From positions 1 through 8,522 of the forward strand of contig JABHJJ010000105.1 in the NCBI GenBank assembly GCA_018691945.1: a stretch of 8,522 bases of DNA, in the 5' to 3' direction. The stretch is from Candidatus Nitrosopelagicus sp. (lineage in GTDB: Archaea > Thermoproteota > Nitrososphaeria > Nitrososphaerales > Nitrosopumilaceae). The notes below the pieces were generated by a model. The model was not told where the DNA came from. It did no database searches and saw nothing but the letters and a program-made list of their open reading frames with translations. Position 1 is the stretch's first letter, and each line of letters begins with the position of its first letter. Of this stretch, positions 5,199-8,522 are shown piece after piece. The position numbers were made by a program, and so were the translations under genes.

Positions 5199-6305
5199 AT
5201 GGTAAAAAGCAATTATGAAATTTTAGGTGTACCTGAAGATGCATCACGAAATGAAATCCGTAGTGCATTTAGAAATCTTGCATTAACACACCATGCTGAT
5301 AGAGGTGGTCAAGATGAAGAATTTATTATAATTAAACAAGCATTTGAGGATCTTAAGGCAGGAAAAAAATTTCCTGACTCGCTTGATGAGAAAAAACGTA
5401 AATCAAAATTCTTTTGGGGTACAGATGAAGAACAACGTCTTCGTCATAACACATTATTATCTAATGATGTTGCACAAGAAATCAAAGTTGCACAAGAATG
5501 GATTGATGCATTAAGTAGAACTAACGCAGATGGAATTAGATTATTTGGTTCAAATGAATTGGGACAAATAGAACTTGAAAGAAAACATACTGGTGCTTTA
5601 TCAATCAAAGGAAAATTTTGGGCTGGAAAAATTTCTTATGTAAATCATGTGTTCATGTGGGGGAGCATGACAAGTCCATATTTTTCAGATAACGATGATT
5701 CAAAAACTCTAATTCATCTTACTAATGGAACCTTCAAGTTAATGGAGCCTTTAGAAAATGGTTACAATATTGAAAATGGGTCTCATATTATAGTAGATCA
5801 TGGTGATATTATTTGCGGTAATGTTAATGGAATACGACAACAGGTACCACATCCAACTGGTCGTGTTGGTATGTCCGTAACCAACGAACATTTTACTAAA
5901 TTGGAAGCACCAAATGGGAAAATTATTGCAGGTGATGTTCGTGAAACTGTTTTGTTAGATGCTGAAGAAGTTTTAGTGCTCAATCTTGTTGATAACATAA
6001 TTGTAAAAGGAAAGAAAATCTTTGTTTTTGGTTCTAAGGTTAGCTATGATGTATTTTTTGAGTTAAAGGAAGGTGGTGTAATCCGTTTCTATGACAAAGG
6101 TTCTGGGTTTGATATTAGTGATGATGCAATATTAAAACTTGAAAATGGAAAGGAATTTTTCCTAGATGATCTTAAAACTAAAAAACTAATTGGATTTGGT
6201 GGACGTGATATGACATATGAATTTCTAGATAAATTGGAAGAAAGTAGTGGTGTGATTCCGTCTAATTGGACATCTAAACTGTCTGGCTTGTTTAAGAAAA
6301 AATAA
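5199..6305 (+). CDS. J-domain (DnaJ-like) protein with HAD instead of HPD and an unassigned C-terminal domain
   Basis: A 368-residue soluble protein. Residues 5-53 are a J domain: Tyr-Glu-Ile-Leu-Gly-Val, a Glu-Ile-Arg-x-Ala-Phe-Arg-x-Leu-Ala-Leu helix II, and an Ile-Ile-Lys-Gln-Ala-Phe-Glu-Asp-Leu helix III. J domains use a His-Pro-Asp loop to stimulate the ATPase of Hsp70. Here the loop is His32-Ala33-Asp34 followed by Arg-Gly-Gly; the codon is GCT where CCT would give Pro. No Gly/Phe-rich linker and no CxxCxGxG zinc repeats are present, so this is not DnaJ itself. Residues 60-110 are charged and helical. Residues 111-330 are mostly short beta strands broken by Gly, Asn and Asp turns, possibly a beta-helix or beta-sandwich, and I recognise no family. 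The end is Lys-rich. It probably recruits an Hsp70 to some client or structure, unless the altered loop has lost that activity. It ends directly against rpl40e on the other strand. Confidence 0.85.
   Translation: MVKSNYEILGVPEDASRNEIRSAFRNLALTHHADRGGQDEEFIIIKQAFEDLKAGKKFPDSLDEKKRKSKFFWGTDEEQRLRHNTLLSNDVAQEIKVAQEWIDALSRTNADGIRLFGSNELGQIELERKHTGALSIKGKFWAGKISYVNHVFMWGSMTSPYFSDNDDSKTLIHLTNGTFKLMEPLENGYNIENGSHIIVDHGDIICGNVNGIRQQVPHPTGRVGMSVTNEHFTKLEAPNGKIIAGDVRETVLLDAEEVLVLNLVDNIIVKGKKIFVFGSKVSYDVFFELKEGGVIRFYDKGSGFDISDDAILKLENGKEFFLDDLKTKKLIGFGGRDMTYEFLDKLEESSGVIPSNWTSKLSGLFKKK
6297..6302 (-). terminator. T-run after rpl40e on the minus strand
   Basis: Six consecutive T on the minus strand, starting four bases beyond the rpl40e stop and lying inside the last codons of the J-domain gene. 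On the plus strand a run of five T (6310-6314) sits inside the end of rpl40e. Each gene therefore seems to borrow the other's coding sequence as termination signal. Confidence 0.4.
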
Positions 6306-6473
6306 CTACTTTTTAATTCCCAGTGCTCTATTTTTCAATCTTAGTTGAGTACTTCTACATTTTCTGCATCTTGTAGCACTAATATCTAATCTTGCACCGC
6401 ATGAAATACAAATTTTCATATGTAGTCTTGCTTTTTGTGCAATCTGTTTCTTTAGTGGATCTGCAACTGGCAT
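6306..6473 (-). CDS. rpl40e: Large-subunit ribosomal protein L40e
   Basis: A 55-residue protein translated from ATG at 6473 to TAG at 6308-6306. It begins Met-Pro-Val-Ala-Asp-Pro and continues with a basic helix (Lys-Lys-Gln-Ile-Ala-Gln-Lys-Ala-Arg) leading to Met-Lys-Ile-Cys, the standard L40e N-terminus. A four-Cys zinc ribbon follows: Cys22-x2-Cys25, ten residues, then Cys36-x2-Cys39, and an Arg/Lys-rich tail. L40e is found in archaea and in eukaryotes (there made as a ubiquitin fusion) but not in bacteria. It is part of the 50S subunit. Here it stands alone with no ubiquitin-like domain, as is normal for archaea. It is easily missed because of its length. It has its own TATA-like box just beyond the sucD stop and no Shine-Dalgarno site. 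Its stop touches the stop of the convergent J-domain gene. Confidence 0.96.
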   Translation of the reverse strand: MPVADPLKKQIAQKARLHMKICISCGARLDISATRCRKCRSTQLRLKNRALGIKK

Positions 6474-6483
6474 AGTAATTACT

Positions 6484-6489
6484 AAAAAA
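6484..6489 (-). terminator. T-run after sucD
   Basis: Six consecutive T on the minus strand, 16 bases beyond the sucD stop and 11 bases before the rpl40e ATG. It could end the sucCD transcript. It also falls between the rpl40e TATA-like box and its start codon. Confidence 0.4.
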
Positions 6490-6493
6490 TGTG

Positions 6494-6504
6494 TTATTTA
6501 TTCT
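6494..6504 (-). promoter_or_regulatory. Candidate TATA box of rpl40e
   Basis: Read on the minus strand this is AGAATAAATAA, starting one base after the sucD stop codon. The AATAAATA core has its upstream edge 29 bases before the rpl40e ATG, matching the other genes. It suggests that rpl40e is transcribed separately from sucCD. Confidence 0.5.
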
Positions 6505-6505
6505 A

Positions 6506-7420
6506 TTAGCTATTCATTTTTCCCGCTAAGAGCACTGCAACTTCGCCTGGTCTCTTTGCAACTGGAATGTTTGCCTTTGCAAACATGGATATTTTTGATT
6601 CTGCAGAGCCATAATTTCCCATGACTATGGCTCCTGCATGTCCCATACGCTTTTCTTTTGGTGCTTGGCGTCCTGCAATGTATCCGACAATTGGTTTACT
6701 AAAGCCTGTATCAATAATGTGTTGAGCCAAAATCTCTTCTGAATCTCCTCCAATTTCTCCAACTATCACCATAGCCTCAAGTTCTGGGTCATCTTTTACC
6801 ATGTCAAATGCATCAATCATTCTTGTTCCATTTACTGGGTCTCCGCCAATTCCTATTGTGATATTTTGACCAAATCCTGCACTAGTCAGATTATTTGAAA
6901 TCTCATAAAGTAGCGTTCCGCTTTTTGATAATACTGCAACTTTTCCTGTTGAAAATGGAGTGGCAGGCATAATCCCTACTTTGATTAATCCTGGAACAAT
7001 CACTCCTGGTGTATTAGGTCCAATAATTATCGCATCCTTTTTCTTTGCTAATTCAATTGCCTCCATAGCATCTCTAATTGGAACGTGCTCAGGAATTGCT
7101 ACTAATAGTTTAATTCCTGATTCTAGAGCATCCTTTGCTGCTCCAAGGAAAAATTTCGCTGGAACAAAAACTATTGAAATCTCTGCTCCTGTTGCTTCTA
7201 CTGCTTCTTTCACTGACTCGTAAATTGGAACTTTGTCTTCAAATATCTGTCCTCCCTTTCCTGGTGTAACCCCTGCAACAATGTTTGTACCGTAATCTAA
7301 CATTAATTTTGCATGGGTTGAACCATATTTACCAGTAATTCCTTGAACAATTACCTTTTTCTTTTGATAATTTCCATCTGCATCTTTTTGTCCACGAAGA
7401 ATCTCATAAATGTCTGTCAT
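6506..7420 (-). CDS. sucD: Succinyl-CoA synthetase, alpha subunit
   Basis: A 304-residue cytosolic subunit that binds CoA and carries the phosphohistidine of succinate-CoA ligase, which interconverts succinyl-CoA plus ADP and phosphate with succinate, CoA and ATP. Visible motifs in order: the CoA-binding Gly-Ile-Thr-Gly-Lys-Tyr-Gly loop (27-33), Val-Thr-Pro-Gly-Lys-Gly-Gly (51-57), Gly-Pro-Asn-Thr-Pro-Gly-Val-Ile (134-141, with Thr where E. coli has Cys), Gly-Ile-Gly-Gly-Asp-Pro (190-195), Gly-Glu-Ile-Gly-Gly (221-225) and the phosphorylated His261 in Met-Gly-His-Ala-Gly-Ala-Ile. The N-terminus is some 20 residues longer than the E. coli protein. ATG at 7420 overlaps the sucC stop by four bases (ATGA) and has a strong GGAGG seven bases upstream, so start and coupling are secure. 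In these archaea the enzyme joins succinyl-CoA, also an intermediate of their hydroxypropionate/hydroxybutyrate carbon fixation cycle, to the partial citric acid pathway. Confidence 0.97.
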   Translation of the reverse strand: MTDIYEILRGQKDADGNYQKKKVIVQGITGKYGSTHAKLMLDYGTNIVAGVTPGKGGQIFEDKVPIYESVKEAVEATGAEISIVFVPAKFFLGAAKDALESGIKLLVAIPEHVPIRDAMEAIELAKKKDAIIIGPNTPGVIVPGLIKVGIMPATPFSTGKVAVLSKSGTLLYEISNNLTSAGFGQNITIGIGGDPVNGTRMIDAFDMVKDDPELEAMVIVGEIGGDSEEILAQHIIDTGFSKPIVGYIAGRQAPKEKRMGHAGAIVMGNYGSAESKISMFAKANIPVAKRPGEVAVLLAGKMNS

Positions 7421-8522
7421 TTGTTTGCCTCCATTACTACACCATTAATTGCATCCTCAATTGAATCAAACATTTTGGTTTTCGTATCTTTTAGCATTTC
7501 TTTTGCTTTCTCTGATTCAGTACCCATGAGTCTTGCAAAAACTGGTATGTCGATTAAATTATTATTATATGCTTGAATAAAAGCCTCTGCAACAGTTGTG
7601 GTCTTTACAATTCCACCATAAAGATTTACTAAAATACCTTTGACTCTTTTCATTTTACTAATCAGTGTTAATGCTTCGTATACAGTTTCTGTTGTTGCCC
7701 CGCCACCTACGTCAAGAAATGTGGCTGGTTTACCACCATTATCTGAAACAAGATCAAACGTTGACATTACTAATCCTGCGCCATTTCCTATCACCGCAAT
7801 GTTTCCTTCAAGCTCAACAAGTGAAAACCCACTTTTCTCTGCTTGTTTTTCTAATTCTGATTTTTCCTGATATTTTTGCAATTCATCATGCCTAAAATTT
7901 GAACTGTCATCTGTCATCACTTTTCCATCAAGTGCAATTAATGTGCCATCTTTTAGAATTGCAAGTGGATTGATCTCTGCCAACTCTGCTTCTTTTTCAA
8001 TAGTCAATTTTGATAATCTTTGTAACATATCTGCAAATTGTTCCTCCTGTGAATCTTTTAATCCAATCTCATTTGCAACCTCTTTTGCTGTTTGAGTATC
8101 TACGTCTCCTAATCCAACTTCACGAATTGTTTGATTTTTCACTGACTCAATTTCAACTCCCCCTTCTGATGACGCTATAATTGTATAGCATCTTTTACTT
8201 CTATTCAGAAAAAGAGATAGATACAGTTCTTTTTCTATATCTGCCATTTTCTCAAGTAAAATTGCACGTGTTTTTTCACCTTTGATTGACATATTTAGTA
8301 ATTGAGGATATTTGAGTTCAAATTCATCATCACTACTACATTTTTGAATTCCTCCTGCTTTTCCTCTTCCACCTACGGGTACCTGAACTTTGATGACAAA
8401 TGGATATCCTAACACTTTTGCATCTTTTCTTCCCTTTTCAATGTCTTTTGAGGAAATACTGGGTGGGGTTTTAATGCCAAATTCCTTGAAAAGTTCTTTT
8501 GCTTGATACTCTAAAAGTCGCA
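7417..8522 (-). CDS. sucC: Succinyl-CoA synthetase, beta subunit (start codon cut by window edge)
   Basis: The ATP-grasp subunit that binds nucleotide and, with SucD, forms succinate-CoA ligase. The frame stays open to the right edge. The last full codon is Arg at 8520-8518, and the two bases beyond it complement to TG, so the start codon is missing only its first base. The next residues, Leu-Leu-Glu-Tyr-Gln-Ala-Lys-Glu-Leu-Phe, match the SucC N-terminus (E. coli Met-Asn-Leu-His-Glu-Tyr-Gln-Ala-Lys). The full length would be 368 residues against 388 in E. coli. Motifs in full numbering: Gly-Gly-Arg-Gly-Lys-Ala-Gly-Gly at 51-58, Glu-Ile-Asn-Pro-Leu at 183-187, Asp-Asp-Ser-Ser-Asn-Phe-Arg-His from 205, Gly-Asn-Gly-Ala-Gly at 246-250, Asp-Val-Gly-Gly-Gly-Ala at 271-276 and Asn-Leu-Tyr-Gly-Gly-Ile-Val at 300-306. 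A GTG at 8415 (codon 37) is not the start, since it would remove conserved N-terminal sequence. The promoter lies outside the window. Confidence 0.97.
   Translation of the reverse strand, partial: RLLEYQAKELFKEFGIKTPPSISSKDIEKGRKDAKVLGYPFVIKVQVPVGGRGKAGGIQKCSSDDEFELKYPQLLNMSIKGEKTRAILLEKMADIEKELYLSLFLNRSKRCYTIIASSEGGVEIESVKNQTIREVGLGDVDTQTAKEVANEIGLKDSQEEQFADMLQRLSKLTIEKEAELAEINPLAILKDGTLIALDGKVMTDDSSNFRHDELQKYQEKSELEKQAEKSGFSLVELEGNIAVIGNGAGLVMSTFDLVSDNGGKPATFLDVGGGATTETVYEALTLISKMKRVKGILVNLYGGIVKTTTVAEAFIQAYNNNLIDIPVFARLMGTESEKAKEMLKDTKTKMFDSIEDAINGVVMEANK
7428..7432 (-). promoter_or_regulatory. Shine-Dalgarno site of sucD
   Basis: GGAGG on the minus strand, inside the last codons of sucC and seven bases before the sucD ATG. 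It is the only strong ribosome binding site I see in the window, and it belongs to a gene in the middle of an operon. Confidence 0.8.

Noticed and set aside
5199..6305. Naming the J-domain gene dnaJ
   Set aside because: It lacks the Gly/Phe linker, the four CxxCxGxG repeats and the DnaJ C-terminal domains, and its HPD loop is altered.
6960..7223. Plus-strand open frames opposite sucD and sucC (also 7343-7576, 7640-7870, 7665-7895)
   Set aside because: They lie wholly opposite strongly conserved sucCD sequence, show no recognisable protein features, and are explained by the coding constraint of the real strand.
8413..8415. GTG at 8415 as the start of sucC
   Set aside because: The frame continues upstream through conserved SucC N-terminal residues to the window edge, where the last two bases fit a start codon. 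GTG is codon 37 (Val).
1..8522. CRISPR array, tRNA, insertion sequence, prophage or defence island
   Set aside because: No regularly spaced repeats, cloverleaf-like segments, transposase or phage-type proteins were seen, and the gene gaps are all under 100 bases.

Overview
The window is AT-rich DNA that looks like the core chromosome of an ammonia-oxidising archaeon (Thaumarchaeota/Nitrososphaerota, Nitrosopumilus-like). The call rests on an archaeal-type EF-2, a ribosomal protein L40e, a PEFG-type C-terminal sorting signal (described from this phylum), TATA-box promoters placed about 30 bases ahead of most start codons, and almost no Shine-Dalgarno sites. The genus is inferred from gene content and base composition, not from a marker-gene comparison.

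Layout. Positions 1-6305 are read on the plus strand: the tail of a PEFG-CTERM surface protein; a 219-residue protein with a possible PD-(D/E)XK-like core and an odd start; EF-2 with a coupled 65-residue ORF; a CbtA-type cobalt transporter; a DUF427 protein; a 57-residue Cys-rich protein; a hotdog acyl-CoA thioesterase; and a J-domain protein with a divergent HPD motif and a large unassigned beta-rich C-terminal part. Positions 6306-8522 are read on the minus strand: rpl40e, then sucD and sucC (succinyl-CoA synthetase alpha and beta). The sucC start codon lies across the right edge of the window. The two blocks meet tail to tail with no base between the stop codons at 6305/6306.

How it works together. 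Most genes appear to be single transcription units with their own promoter. Two pairs are clearly coupled: EF-2 with the 65-residue ORF (TAATG overlap), and sucC with sucD (ATGA overlap plus a strong GGAGG site). EF-2 and L40e serve translation. SucCD interconverts succinyl-CoA and succinate. CbtA probably brings in cobalt, which fits a lineage that makes cobalamin. No gap exceeds 100 bases. I saw no tRNA, rRNA, CRISPR array, insertion sequence or phage gene.

I found no convincing new multi-gene system. The best leads are the J-domain protein (HAD in place of HPD, fused to an unrecognised domain), the in-frame ATG-TAG-TTG arrangement at the start of the 219-residue gene, the unknown ORF coupled to EF-2, and the consistent promoter-to-start spacing that points to leaderless transcription.
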